Shown piece after piece: positions 52,952-62,742 of a stretch of 64,000 bases of DNA. The notes under the pieces were generated by a model, which ran no database searches, was not told the DNA's origin, and saw nothing but the letters and a program-made list of their open reading frames with translations. Source of the DNA: Pseudoalteromonas sp. '520P1 No. 423'. Its GTDB lineage: Bacteria; Pseudomonadota; Gammaproteobacteria; Enterobacterales; Alteromonadaceae. Location of the stretch: the NCBI RefSeq assembly GCF_001269985.1, contig NZ_BBZB01000001.1, positions 2,666,001 through 2,730,000 on the forward strand, read 5' to 3'. Position 1 is the stretch's first letter, and every line of letters begins with the position of its first letter. A program made the position numbers and the translations under genes.

Positions 52952-54718
52952 ATGACACACAAAAAAAATGATAAAGCTTTTACAAGCTTATTGCCGATCT
53001 TTGCATTTGTAAAACCATATAAAATAATGGTTGCAAGTGCACTGATTGCCTTACTGCTTACTGCGGCAGTTAATTTATCCTTAGGACAAGGTGTAAAGTT
53101 TGTTATAGATAATGGTTTTATTGCCGGCTCTCAAGAACAACTCAGCTCCGCAATATTGATTTTAATTGCAATGATCAGCTTATTAGCCGTAGGCACCTTT
53201 TGCCGATTCTTTTTAATTTCATTGCTGGGTGAACGTGTTAGCGGAGATATTAGAAAAGCGGTATTTAATAAAATTGTGAGTTTACACCCCAGCTATTTTG
53301 AAGAAAATCGCAGCGGCGAAATCATGTCTCGCCTTACAACTGATACTGCGCTATTACAATCGATTGTTGGTTCATCTTTTTCAATGGCATTACGTAGTTT
53401 TTTAATGCTGATTGGTGGCATTATTATGTTGCTGTTCACAAATTTAAAACTCACTTTAATTGTATTAGCCTGTGTACCATTAATTTTGATCCCTATGATG
53501 ATTTTTGGCAAAAAAGTAAGAAAACTCGCAGCTAGTAGCCAAGATGCGATAGCTGATATAGGCACCTATGCGGGTGAAATAATTCAAAATATCAAAGTTG
53601 TTCAAAGCTATAACCATGAAGAAAAAGAAAAAAATGCATTTGGTTCAGAAGTTGAAAAAGCCTTTAATGTTGCAAAGCAACGCGTAAAACAGCGCTCATT
53701 TTTGATAGCCGTAGTGATTTTCCTTACATTTTCTGCCATTAGCTTTATGTTATGGATTGGCGGTATGGATGTATTATCAGGCAAAATGTCTGGGGGAGAA
53801 TTAGGTGCATTTGTATTTTATGCAATAATGGTCGCTATGTCGGTAGCTACTATTGCTGAAGTATATGGTGAGTTACAGCGTGCGGCAGGCTCTGCAACGC
53901 GTTTATTAGAGTTATTAAAAGTCAAAAGCGATATCTCAATAGTCGAAGCGCCATTAACCGTGAGTAAAACTGTTCATACCGATATAGAATTTGAAAATGT
54001 TAACTTTAGTTACCCATCACGTCCTGATGCGCCCGCACTTAAAAATATTAATTTGATGATCCCTAATGGTAAAACCGTTGCACTTGTTGGGCCATCAGGT
54101 GCAGGTAAAACAACCATGTTTGAATTATTACAAAGGTTTTATGACCCGCAATCAGGTGAAATTAAACTTAAAAATTCAAATATTACCCAAATTTCATTAA
54201 CAGAGCTTAGGCATACAATGGGCATGGTGCCACAACACCCTATTTTATTTAGCACTGATGTTTGGCATAACATACGATATGGTAAACCGGATGCGACAGA
54301 TGATGAGGTGATCAATGCAGCAAAACAAGCTCACGCACATGAATTCATCGAAAACTTAGCACAAGGATATGACAGCTTTTTAGGTGAACAAGGTGTCCGT
54401 TTATCTGGTGGCCAAAAACAAAGAATTGCCCTAGCAAGAGCGATATTAAAAGACCCTGAGGTGCTATTATTAGATGAAGCCACCAGCGCCCTAGATGCAC
54501 AAAGCGAACACCATGTTCAAGCTGCACTTGATCAGTTAATGGAAAATAAAACCACAGTCATAATAGCGCACAGATTAGCAACCGTATTACATGCAGATTT
54601 AATTGTTGTTATGGATAAAGGTGAAATTGTAGGTACAGGTACTCATAATTCTCTTTTACAGTCCTCGCCTCTTTATAATCGCTTATGCGAACTTCAATTT
54701 GATAAAGCAGCCAGTTAA
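52952..54718 (+). CDS. ABC transporter, fused permease and ATPase (MsbA-like exporter)
   Basis: A 588-residue half-transporter that works as a homodimeric exporter. Six membrane segments fill residues 20-300 (KIMVASALIALLLTAAVNLS; AISFMLWIGGMDV). The ATPase domain has Walker A GPSGAGKTT, the Q-loop, signature LSGGQKQRIALARA, Walker B VLLLDEATSALD and the H-loop IIAHRLATV. The family includes MsbA-like and multidrug exporters; the substrate cannot be told. I chose ATG 52952; a TTG at 52940 is in frame. A long hairpin follows. Confidence 0.9.
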   Translation: MTHKKNDKAFTSLLPIFAFVKPYKIMVASALIALLLTAAVNLSLGQGVKFVIDNGFIAGSQEQLSSAILILIAMISLLAVGTFCRFFLISLLGERVSGDIRKAVFNKIVSLHPSYFEENRSGEIMSRLTTDTALLQSIVGSSFSMALRSFLMLIGGIIMLLFTNLKLTLIVLACVPLILIPMMIFGKKVRKLAASSQDAIADIGTYAGEIIQNIKVVQSYNHEEKEKNAFGSEVEKAFNVAKQRVKQRSFLIAVVIFLTFSAISFMLWIGGMDVLSGKMSGGELGAFVFYAIMVAMSVATIAEVYGELQRAAGSATRLLELLKVKSDISIVEAPLTVSKTVHTDIEFENVNFSYPSRPDAPALKNINLMIPNGKTVALVGPSGAGKTTMFELLQRFYDPQSGEIKLKNSNITQISLTELRHTMGMVPQHPILFSTDVWHNIRYGKPDATDDEVINAAKQAHAHEFIENLAQGYDSFLGEQGVRLSGGQKQRIALARAILKDPEVLLLDEATSALDAQSEHHVQAALDQLMENKTTVIIAHRLATVLHADLIVVMDKGEIVGTGTHNSLLQSSPLYNRLCELQFDKAAS

Positions 54719-54727
54719 ATAACATTC

Positions 54728-54756
54728 AACCCTAACTCCTACAATGAGTTAGGGTT
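54728..54756 (+). terminator. Strong hairpin after the ABC transporter gene
   Basis: AACCCTAACTC (54728-54738), loop ctacaat, GAGTTAGGGTT (54746-54756), a perfect 11-base stem only 9 bases after the stop. It lacks a T-run but probably terminates or stabilises the message. Confidence 0.65.
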
Positions 54757-54899
54757 CGGTACTTATAAGTGCGCGTGCATCATTAATTCAAATTTAAATT
54801 CACCAATCACAGCTTTATTTATATATCTACACATCTAATATCTAAATTAATCCTATAATTAAGTTGCAAAATATAAAAATTAAAATGGAGGATCTATCA

Positions 54900-55204
54900 T
54901 GCTCTTTATAATGTACTGGGAACTCAATGAAACATATCGGTAAAGGAGAGATTAAAAGCAGCTGATATGCTTATTTCTAGTTGGCATTTCCTACCAAGGT
55001 AATATAGATATTATACGGTTTGATATTACTTCTGATAATTAGGGAGTGATACTAGTAGATGCTGATTAAGCACAAGATGAATCAAATTTAAATAATATGT
55101 AGCGCATTGTATGCCCAGGAATTTTTAAAGTGACAAAAGCCTCCCTTGCTCGGCCTGTTGAAGAATCCATGAAAGCTACCAATCAACTTAATAACAATAA
55201 TTAA
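54900..55204 (+). pseudogene. DUF3303-like small protein remnant
   Basis: A ribosome binding site (ATGGAGGATCTATC) and ATG 54900 open MLFIMYWELNETYR, followed by a stop. The following bases carry recognisable pieces in other frames, e.g. GNIDIIRFDITSDN and GVILVDADKTQDESNLN-like sequence, then NNM-TAG-RIVCPGIFKVTKAS and RPVEESMKATNQLNNNN to TAA at 55204. The order MLF-start, VESDD-like centre and W-R...PG-x-FK end resembles DUF3303/DUF3303-like proteins of about 90 residues. The TAG at 55100-55102 is where Trp would be expected. Several stops and shifts make it non-functional. The rest of the 745-base gap to 55463 shows nothing else. Confidence 0.5.
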
Positions 55205-55463
55205 TTCAAACTAGTCTCATTTTTACAAGAACTACTTTAGTAGCTCATTTTATTTTCTATAATCCATTTTCATAACAAATTTCTATAATCACCTTAAAGT
55301 TACGTCCTTTTTAAAAACACTTGTTCGCTTAAAATAATTTACAATAAAAGATATAACCCTAATAAACAGTAACTTAAAAAGTTGATTTCAATTTTTCGCT
55401 ATTTATTGATATTTTCAGAGAACACGTGTAAGCTAATTTTAATTTCATAACTCAAAGATCTCA

Positions 55464-56546
55464 ATGTCTCGCTCGATTTTAAAAACACTCTCTAAAACAC
55501 TCTTCAATACAGAAAGTTTTTCTGCTTTTATTGCCCCATTTAATAAAGCGCTACCTCACACTAGTTCTGATGACTTTCACGCAGCTAAAGTGACTCATAT
55601 TTCTGATAATAATGATGAAATATTCACTTTATCTTTAAAAGTTGATTCAAAGTTTTATTTTTATCCTGGTCAATACGTCGAATTATTAGTAGAAATTAAT
55701 GGCCGTTTTATTAAACGTTGCTTTAGTATTTCATCATCAATCGAGCAGTTTAAAAAGCACAATACAATTGACTTAACCATTAAAAAGCAAGTATCGGGCA
55801 AAGTGACGCCTTGGCTAAGACAAAACCTTGCATTAAATACGCCAGTCGCAATCTCTCAAGCAAAAGGCGAATTTATTTTAAAGAGTAAAGCTAAAGACAT
55901 GTTGTTTATTGCATCTGGTAGCGGTATTACACCTTTTAAAAGCTTACTTATGAGCCATTTAGCATCAGGAGAGCTTAAACAAGTCAATTTGATGTATTTT
56001 GAGCGTGGTGAAAAACATATATTTGTAAAAGAGTTTGAGCAATTAGCACAAAATTATCCGAATTTTAAACTCGTTAAAGTAAACACAGCCAAGCAAGGTC
56101 GTCTATCTGTCGCTCTGTTAAATAAATTCTGTGATGATTTTACAAATAGAAATATATATTTATGTGGATCTGCAAACATGATCACAGTCAATACGCAATT
56201 ATTACTTAATAGCTCAGTCGCTAGAACACAAATATTCAGTGAGCAATTCACGAGTATTCAGGTCGCTGATTTAAATCTTAAACAAGATCGCATAATTAAT
56301 TATCTAAAAAGTAATAAAACTGTATCTCAAGTTAAAGAAGAGCAAAATAACTTATTATCTGTGTCGCAAAGCAACGATATAAAAGCAAATTATGGTTGCG
56401 GCATTGGGATCTGTCATGAGTGTAAATGTAAAAAACACTCTGGTATTGTTTTTAATACCAAAACGCAAACATATTCAGATAATGGCGAAGAAGACATTCA
56501 ACTGTGCATCAGTATTCCTGTCACACATGTATCGTTAGGACTGTAA
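55464..56546 (+). CDS. Ferredoxin-type flavin reductase (FAD/NAD + 2Fe-2S)
   Basis: A 360-residue electron-transfer flavoprotein. The FAD domain (about 40-140) has FYPGQYVELLVEI and RCFSISSS, the NAD(P)H domain has ASGSGITPFKSLL and LCGSANM. The C-terminal plant-type [2Fe-2S] domain has YGCGIGICHECKC (Cys312, Cys317, Cys320) and a last Cys348 (QLCISIP). It ends two bases before the desaturase start, so the pair forms an operon. By context it delivers electrons from NAD(P)H to the desaturase. Confidence 0.9.
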   Translation: MSRSILKTLSKTLFNTESFSAFIAPFNKALPHTSSDDFHAAKVTHISDNNDEIFTLSLKVDSKFYFYPGQYVELLVEINGRFIKRCFSISSSIEQFKKHNTIDLTIKKQVSGKVTPWLRQNLALNTPVAISQAKGEFILKSKAKDMLFIASGSGITPFKSLLMSHLASGELKQVNLMYFERGEKHIFVKEFEQLAQNYPNFKLVKVNTAKQGRLSVALLNKFCDDFTNRNIYLCGSANMITVNTQLLLNSSVARTQIFSEQFTSIQVADLNLKQDRIINYLKSNKTVSQVKEEQNNLLSVSQSNDIKANYGCGIGICHECKCKKHSGIVFNTKTQTYSDNGEEDIQLCISIPVTHVSLGL

Positions 56547-56548
56547 CA

Positions 56549-57655
56549 ATGAACAAAATAAATGAAGAGCAGATGGCCAGCTTAGCATTAGAATTAAATA
56601 CGGTACGCGATAAACAACTATCTGAAGTAGGACAAACAGATGCTAATTACATTCGAAATTTAATTAAAGTGCAAAGAAGTGCTGAGATTATAGGTCGTAT
56701 ATTGATTGTACTTGGTTTTATTACCCCTATTCTTTGGGTTTTTGGTGTTATATCTCTCTCATTATCAAAAATTTTAGATAATATGGAGATTGGTCATAAT
56801 GTTTTACATGGTCAATATGATTGGATGAACGACCCCTATATTAACTCTCAAAAATTTGAATGGGATATTGCCTGTGATGCCGCGTCATGGCGCAGAGTAC
56901 ATAACTATGAACACCATACATATACAAATATTATTAGCAAAGATCGTGATTTTGGTTATGGTTTATTACGTTTAAGCAATGATTACCCTTGGCGCTTAAA
57001 GAATCTTTGGCAATCAGTTATTTACTTTATTTTAAGTGTATTATTTCAATGGGGTGTTTCTTTTCATGAGTTGGCAGGTGAGCGTGTATTTTTTGGTAAA
57101 AAGAAAGATAACAGAGAAAGCAAAACATCTGATGAACAACTAAAAAAAGCTTTTTTTAGTAAAGGCGGTCGACAAATAGTAAAAGACTATATTCTATTCC
57201 CCGCTTTAGCCGGCCCATTTTTTCTTTGGGTATTTGCTGGAAATTTAGCCGCAAACATTATTCGTAATTTATGGACTTCAACGATCATATTCTGCGGTCA
57301 CTTCACCTCAGGCTCTTTTACCTTTACTGAAAAAGAATGCGAAAATGAAAGCAAGGGTCATTGGTATTATCGTCAGATGTTAGGTTCAGCGAATATCACA
57401 GGTGGTAAAGTTTTTCATATATTGACTGGGCATTTAAGTTTTCAGGTTGAGCATCATTTATTCCCAGATGTACCCGCTCATAGGTATGTAGCGATGTCTA
57501 AAGAGGTTAAAGAAATCGCAGAAAAATATGGTATCCCTTACAATACGGGTGGATTTGCTAAACAATATTTTTCAGTCTTAAAACGTGTTTTTTATTTTTC
57601 ATTCCCTGTAAGGGGCAACAAAACACTTTATCCTAAGTACAATGAGTTAGAATAA
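56549..57655 (+). CDS. Membrane fatty-acyl desaturase
   Basis: A 368-residue di-iron desaturase of the acyl-lipid/acyl-CoA type. The three histidine boxes are HNVLH (His83-His87), HNYEHH (His118, His122, His123) and QVEHH (His302, His303). Hydrophobic segments lie around residues 45-75, 155-172 and 215-255. It follows the reductase gene after two bases. I chose ATG 56549, since an in-frame extension would overlap the reductase by 40 bases. It probably introduces double bonds into membrane fatty acids, which fits a cold-water lifestyle; the position of the bond is unknown. Confidence 0.92.
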   Translation: MNKINEEQMASLALELNTVRDKQLSEVGQTDANYIRNLIKVQRSAEIIGRILIVLGFITPILWVFGVISLSLSKILDNMEIGHNVLHGQYDWMNDPYINSQKFEWDIACDAASWRRVHNYEHHTYTNIISKDRDFGYGLLRLSNDYPWRLKNLWQSVIYFILSVLFQWGVSFHELAGERVFFGKKKDNRESKTSDEQLKKAFFSKGGRQIVKDYILFPALAGPFFLWVFAGNLAANIIRNLWTSTIIFCGHFTSGSFTFTEKECENESKGHWYYRQMLGSANITGGKVFHILTGHLSFQVEHHLFPDVPAHRYVAMSKEVKEIAEKYGIPYNTGGFAKQYFSVLKRVFYFSFPVRGNKTLYPKYNELE

Positions 57656-57676
57656 TAATATTTTAATTATTTATTT

Positions 57677-58072
57677 TTAACTCAAAGGCTTCTTTTGCCT
57701 GAAGAAGCCTTTAAAACCAACATTTTTTTCAAATTTAATCACAGCGACATATGCAATATGCTCTTTGAAATTATCAGGGTAAGGCAGCATTACCTCTTGT
57801 GCATGCGTTATACCAGCATGATTTTGCCAAGCTACTATAAGTTCGCCCGCTTGATAATGCTTAATTGGAAACCCCGTACCACAATAACTTTTAGGCTCAA
57901 CTAATGTGCATGCTACAATGCCTCCGGTAGCTTTAACTTTCAAAGACACCTTATAAATTTCAAAGTCAGTATCATTATAAAATGCTAACCGTGCGACTTC
58001 TAATTTATTATTAGTGGTTGTTTGGCAGCCTGATACGAATAGTAATATAAAAAATAGCATTGATTTCATCAT
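57677..58072 (-). CDS. Small lipoprotein of unknown function
   Basis: A 131-residue predicted lipoprotein. MMKSMLFFILLFVSGCQTTTN has the lipobox VSGC. The mature part is beta-rich (VARLAFYNDTDFEIYKVSLK; AYVAVIKFEKNVGF) and contains two cysteines (VACTLVEPKSYCGTG) that may form a disulfide. The family is not recognised. It is convergent with the desaturase gene and divergent from the hydrolase at 58128. The last codons overlap a terminator hairpin. Confidence 0.7.
   Translation of the reverse strand: MMKSMLFFILLFVSGCQTTTNNKLEVARLAFYNDTDFEIYKVSLKVKATGGIVACTLVEPKSYCGTGFPIKHYQAGELIVAWQNHAGITHAQEVMLPYPDNFKEHIAYVAVIKFEKNVGFKGFFRQKKPLS
57684..57712. terminator. Terminator between desaturase and lipoprotein genes
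   Basis: AAAGGCTTCTT (57684-57694), loop ttgcctg, AAGAAGCCTTT (57702-57712), a perfect 11-base stem. It lies inside the 3' end of the lipoprotein gene and 29 bases past the desaturase stop. Confidence 0.7.
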
Positions 58073-58127
58073 TTTTACTTCGCTTTTATGTTATAAATAC
58101 TGAAATCACAAAATATTATTACATAAA

Positions 58128-59471
58128 ATGAAATTTAAAATATCAATTATATTTAGCTTTTATTTCCTATTATTCACTTTTTCTAATTCTAATCACGCAA
58201 ATGAAAGCTGTGTTAATATTATTGCTAATGTTTCCAACAATCAAAATTTAATAGATAAAGGCACTTTTAGAGCGCACTTTACGCGTAATAAAAACACAGA
58301 TTTAAATTTTGATTATGATGCTCAGACACCTTTTGCTGATTACCTTACATTTGCCAAAAAACATATAATACAATCAAATCCTAGAGCGCTTATTAAATGT
58401 GATAAATATAAAACTTCAATGTTTAATAATTTATCCGCGCCACTTGAGCCTAATGTTGTCAATCTAATTGCACCCTATGAGTTATCGCATAAAGGTAATG
58501 ATAAAGTGATTGTACTGATACACGGTTTAACCGATACGCCTTATCATTTTCATGACTTATCTGAAAAATTTTATGACATGGGATTTGATGTGAGAACACT
58601 ATTGTTACCAGGCCATGCTACAACAGCACATGAGTTATCTAAAATCAGCTATAAAGATTGGCAGCTTGCAACACGATACATTATTGAAAATAGTAAAAAT
58701 AAATACAGTGAAGTTTTATTAGGGGGTTTTTCTACTGGTGGCGCACTTATTTTTGATTATCTAAAAAACAATAAAAAGAATGACAAAATAAAAGCGGCAT
58801 TGTTTTGGTCATTAGGCAGTGAAGCAAAATCTTCAATCGCGAAATACACGCCTTATCTTATTTATGTGCCATTTTTAACTTGGGTTGATAAAGCCGCTGA
58901 TACTGATTTCGCTAAATATGAGTCATTTCCAATGAATGCAGCAGCGCAGTTTTATAACTTAAGTGAACATGTAACTGAATTATTAGATGAACCATTAAAT
59001 TCGGCTTTTGACATCCCATTTTATGCAGTCAGTAGCGATGTAGATAACACAATAAACAGTGAAACCTCTTATAAGTTATTTGCCAAATGGCAGCAACAAA
59101 GTAACGCAAAAAAATCTGTTATAACAAGATATGATACAAATTCGACAACAAATTCGAAAGGGACTGTTTGCGCTAGTGCAATAAATTGCAAAAGGGTGCT
59201 CGATATTTCACATACAGGGATCATGAACTCTTACAATAACCCTTTATATGGGCTAAGTTCTGTATATCGTAATTGTGTTCATTACTTAGGTGAGCCAAAA
59301 TTATACGCATCATGTTTAAAAACAGATACTTTTGGAGAAAATCATAAAAAGAATCTACATGATTTTGCGACAATTAATAAAACTATGGCTAGACTTACAT
59401 TTAATCCACATTTTGATCAAATGTTCAGTGACATCAAACAATTTTTACAAAATAATGCGCTGCTTAATTAG
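58128..59471 (+). CDS. Exported alpha/beta hydrolase
   Basis: A 447-residue protein with a signal peptide (MKFKISIIFSFYFLLFTFSN, then NHA). The hydrolase fold begins at KVIVLIHGLTDTPYHFHDL (oxyanion region, residues 126-144) and has RTLLLPGHATT, and the nucleophile Ser202 in GGFSTGGALIF. A C-terminal His is likely in DISHTGIMNSY. It looks like the carboxylesterase/monoacylglycerol lipase group. The substrate is unknown. It is 11 bases upstream of the YjbR gene and may be cotranscribed with it. Confidence 0.85.
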   Translation: MKFKISIIFSFYFLLFTFSNSNHANESCVNIIANVSNNQNLIDKGTFRAHFTRNKNTDLNFDYDAQTPFADYLTFAKKHIIQSNPRALIKCDKYKTSMFNNLSAPLEPNVVNLIAPYELSHKGNDKVIVLIHGLTDTPYHFHDLSEKFYDMGFDVRTLLLPGHATTAHELSKISYKDWQLATRYIIENSKNKYSEVLLGGFSTGGALIFDYLKNNKKNDKIKAALFWSLGSEAKSSIAKYTPYLIYVPFLTWVDKAADTDFAKYESFPMNAAAQFYNLSEHVTELLDEPLNSAFDIPFYAVSSDVDNTINSETSYKLFAKWQQQSNAKKSVITRYDTNSTTNSKGTVCASAINCKRVLDISHTGIMNSYNNPLYGLSSVYRNCVHYLGEPKLYASCLKTDTFGENHKKNLHDFATINKTMARLTFNPHFDQMFSDIKQFLQNNALLN

Positions 59472-59482
59472 GGATATCGACT

Positions 59483-59860
59483 ATGACTATGGAAATTATA
59501 AAAAACTACTTACTATCTAAACCGGAAGCTAAAATTGATACACCTTTTGGCGAAGATGTGACTGTTTTTAAAGTACGCAACAAAATGTTTGCAACCCTAT
59601 CAATTGGTAAAGCAGGCAGTGGTGAAAATCAAGACTGGTGGGTTAATTTAAAATGTGACCCTGATGAAGCCCTTGCCCTTCGTGATATATTTGATGCTGT
59701 GATCCCAGGCTATCATATGAATAAAAGGTTATGGAACACAGTAATTCTTAATGGCTCAATCCCACAAGGTGAAATTGAGCGTATGATGGATAATTCTTAT
59801 ATGCTCGTTGTTAATAATATGCCTACAAAGGATAGAGAAGCAATAGCACTTCAACTTTAA
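59483..59860 (+). CDS. MmcQ/YjbR family DNA-binding-like protein
   Basis: A 125-residue protein with the YjbR fold (a double-wing motif): IIKNYLLSKPEAKIDTPFGED, the strand VFKVRNKMFATLSIG, WWVNLKCDPDEALALRD, then PGYHMNKRLWNTVILNGSIP and DNSYMLVVNNMP. The family's role is unclear. Length is normal. Starts at 59483 and 59489 are both possible. Its last 10 codons are part of a 50-base tandem repeat that continues past the stop. Confidence 0.85.
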   Translation: MTMEIIKNYLLSKPEAKIDTPFGEDVTVFKVRNKMFATLSIGKAGSGENQDWWVNLKCDPDEALALRDIFDAVIPGYHMNKRLWNTVILNGSIPQGEIERMMDNSYMLVVNNMPTKDREAIALQL

Positions 59861-59950
59861 ACAACATGGTTTCAATTAAAGAAAGAGAAGCGATAGCACT
59901 TCAACTTTAAACAATATGGTTTCAATTAAAGATAGAGAAGCTATAACCTT
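59831..59950. repeat. 50-bp tandem repeat (about 2.3 copies) over the YjbR gene end
   Basis: GATAGAGAAG recurs at 59831, 59881 (as GAAAGAGAAG) and 59931, exactly 50 bases apart. The first two units also share AATAGCACTTCAACTTTAA (GATAGC in the second) and ATGGTTTCAATTAAAG, with few differences. The first unit contains the real stop (59858-59860), so the gene product is not lengthened. It arose by tandem duplication of the gene's 3' end. Confidence 0.9.
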
Positions 59951-60094
59951 CAACATATGTTATTTCACGTTTAAGTATTTTAGCTAACAGATATATTTTA
60001 GCCTGATGGTTTAGGGCTTAACATTTGAAATGGCGGGTAATAATCTATAAATACTTTTTTCATTTATTGGAAAAGTAATATTATAAAAACGATT

Positions 60095-61873
60095 TTAGTT
60101 ATCATAGCCATCCCCTAAATTTTGATTAGAGTATTGTGCAGTTTTAACTGTTAACTCATTTGTGATATTTATACCTTTAAAAAATACAGTTAAATTTTCA
60201 TTCACATCATAACTACCGCTTATATCCACTTGCGCATAATCATTTACGTAATGACCATCAGGCCATGAGCGTGGTTTAGATTGTATAAATCTATCTCGTT
60301 TGTTATGTGCGATACGAAATTGATAAGCATCTTTTTCATAGAATAAAATTAAGTTAGATGCATCGCCTAAACCAACTAATGGAAGAGGTTGTGATAGGTC
60401 ATCTGCAGTGGATTCCCTATCAACAAAAGTTTTATTTACGGTTACACCTAAGCCATCAAGTGGTTCAGGTAAGTTTGTAAACTTATGCTGAACTGCTATT
60501 TCATAACCTTCAATATTAGCTTGTTCTGAATTAACAGGGCGAGAAATACGATAATCATAAGTACCACTTGGTACTGTTACTTTTTCATCCACTTCTTCAG
60601 TTGCTAAATAGCCATCAACATCTTTTTTAAACATGGCTGCAGCAGCATAATTGCCCTCTTCATAATACCATTCTAGCGCTAAATCTAAATTTTTAGACTC
60701 AAATGGGCCAAGGTTAGGATTAGAACCCCAGTCAGTTAGATTATCTACTCGACCACCACCATAACCAGATTCTGGTGACATTTCATCCAGCTCTGGGCGT
60801 GTGATACTTGTTCAGTACACAAAACGTGCCACAATATCATCTGTTAACTCTAGCTTTGCATTCAAGCTTGGTAATCAATTATCATAAGTATTTTTTACAG
60901 TTAATTCGGTGTAATCATCGCCTTCAATTGCTATAACAACACCTGCTTCTGTTTCTGAAGGTTCTAAATCTAACAATGGGATCGCAAAACCGATCGATTT
61001 ACTTGTCGTTTGAACATATCTTAAGCCAGTTGTAACTGACCATGGCATTTGAGCTATTTCGCCATCAAGGTAAATATCAGCATATATCGCTTTAAGTTGT
61101 TCATTTACTTCATAAGTCCAAGGCACCTGGTGCATAGTATGACCATCGTTATCAGCCAATAGTTTATGCACTTGTTCAGGGTCATCCATCATATCAATAA
61201 CTTCATCAGAAGTGATGTAATCAAAAAAGTCCTCAGAATCAAAACTTAACCAGTTTTGTTCAGGATTGCCACTGGCACCAGATAAAAATCCATTGGCATC
61301 AAAATTATTAAATAGACTTTCTGGTAACATAATCGCATTACTATTATCGCCCTATAACCAAGGTAGCGGACGTGTTGTTCTTTGATATCTGCTAGATAAT
61401 GTTCTATCTGAAATCATTGCACCAAAGCCAACTTTTTCTAATACACCTTGATCTAATAACCAAATACCATCAATTTTATATTCAAATACTTCGTCTTCAA
61501 CAATCGTACCAGAACGATCGCCCCAACCTGCTTTTAAACCTGATGTTGAATTATAACGATCAAATGATAAAACCGGTAATTGTGATCCAGAACTACGATC
61601 ATATGTATAATCACTTGGTCGTGACGCAATCGTATCCGTCATACCCGCTTTAGGATCCGAATCTGTTTGAGAGTAACTGATATCAAAGTTTAAATTTAAA
61701 TCATCATTGAAATCCTAATCCATATTCAAGCCAAACGCTTTTAAAGTATTTGAAGTCTCAGACTGGCGTTCCATAAAGTCGCTATTACTGCCTTTGCCCA
61801 TAGAAAGTTTAACCACAGTACCATTTTCATCTAATGTAATTGAGGATGTTTTGGTTGGTTTTCTATATACTTG
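60095..61873 (-). pseudogene. TonB-dependent receptor remnant with four in-frame stops
   Basis: One reading frame holds about 590 residues of a large TonB-dependent receptor, without the N-terminal signal peptide and plug (about a third of the protein). It is interrupted by TAG at 61715-61717 (NMD-stop-DF), TAG at 61352-61354 (PWL-stop-GDNSN), TGA at 60875-60877 (TYDN-stop-LPSLNAKLELTDD) and TGA at 60812-60814 (FVY-stop-TSITRPELDEM). The flanking text is clearly that of receptor barrels, and Trp suits at least the first and third stops. There are no frameshifts. The end at 60095 (GDGYDN) may also be premature. It is divergent from the GntR/FCD regulator, so it may have been its target. Confidence 0.88.
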
Positions 61874-62029
61874 TTACTTTTATGGTTAAATATGGTTTGA
61901 TGGAAAATGATATATTCAAGGTATTAAGACCCTTCTGTAAAAATATACTTTTTACTCTCCGTTAGTGAGTATTTTTTATGGTAAACTCTATCATCATTTA
62001 TTTATTTGTACCGAGATAATCATAATAAA

Positions 62030-62740
62030 ATGCAGCAGCCTCATCGCAATTTAACGCAACAATTAGTACAAGAATTAGGTAAATCAATTCTTCAAGGTAA
62101 ATATAGCGTGGGAGGTAGTTTTCCATCTGAAGCTGAACTGAGTGTAGAATTTGATATAAGCAGAACTGCAACACGTGAAGCGGTTAAGATGCTTACAGCT
62201 AAAGGTTTGATTAGCTCTAGACCCAGAAAAGGTATTACTGTACTGGATATAAAACAGTGGAATCTATTTGATGCTGATATTTTACAGTGGATTTTACTTG
62301 GTAAACCTGATTTATATATGCTGAGACATTTTCAGCAATTACGTTTGGCAATCGAGCCAGAAGCCGCATTTTTAGCTGCTGAACATGCAACTTCTGACGA
62401 TATCATACTGATTGAAAACGCTTTAAAAAGAATGAAACAAGCACATGAAGGTTATGATGATACCCATGAAGCAGATATTGATTTTCATAAAAGTGTATTA
62501 GTTGCCAGTAATAATCCATTTTTTAGTCAGCTAACACATTTCATCGAAATTGCACTTAAAATCAATATTCGTTTTACACAACGTTTAAGAGCGGTCACTG
62601 AAGATGAGTATCAAACCCATGCTGATATTCTAAACCATATTAAAAATAAAGATGCACAAGCCGCTTTTGACTGTGCGATGAAAACACAAAAAGAAACCAT
62701 CAGACTCATTAATGAAAAAATTGCACTATTAAAGGATTAA
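62030..62740 (+). CDS. GntR family regulator with FCD ligand domain
   Basis: A 236-residue FadR-subfamily regulator. The winged helix (residues about 5-75) includes LGKSILQGKYSVGGSFPSEA, ISRTATREAVKMLTAKGLI and SSRPRKGITV. The all-helical FCD domain (about 90-230) has HFQQLRLAIEPEAAFLAAEH and metal-binding-type residues (Asp and His in EADIDFHKSV, a later HADI). It resembles DgoR-type regulators of sugar acid use. I chose ATG 62030; the open frame begins at a TTG at 62006. It overlaps nothing and leads ltaE by two bases. Confidence 0.85.
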   Translation: MQQPHRNLTQQLVQELGKSILQGKYSVGGSFPSEAELSVEFDISRTATREAVKMLTAKGLISSRPRKGITVLDIKQWNLFDADILQWILLGKPDLYMLRHFQQLRLAIEPEAAFLAAEHATSDDIILIENALKRMKQAHEGYDDTHEADIDFHKSVLVASNNPFFSQLTHFIEIALKINIRFTQRLRAVTEDEYQTHADILNHIKNKDAQAAFDCAMKTQKETIRLINEKIALLKD

Positions 62741-62742
62741 TC

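Noticed and set aside
42023..60877. Possible reassignment of TGA to tryptophan
   Set aside because: Several TGA codons sit at inferred Trp positions, but TAG occurs at such sites too. Intact genes end in TGA (metalloprotease at 37471, rhomboid at 44094, bioF at 4343), and frameshifts occur in the same broken genes. Simple G-to-A nonsense mutations explain it.
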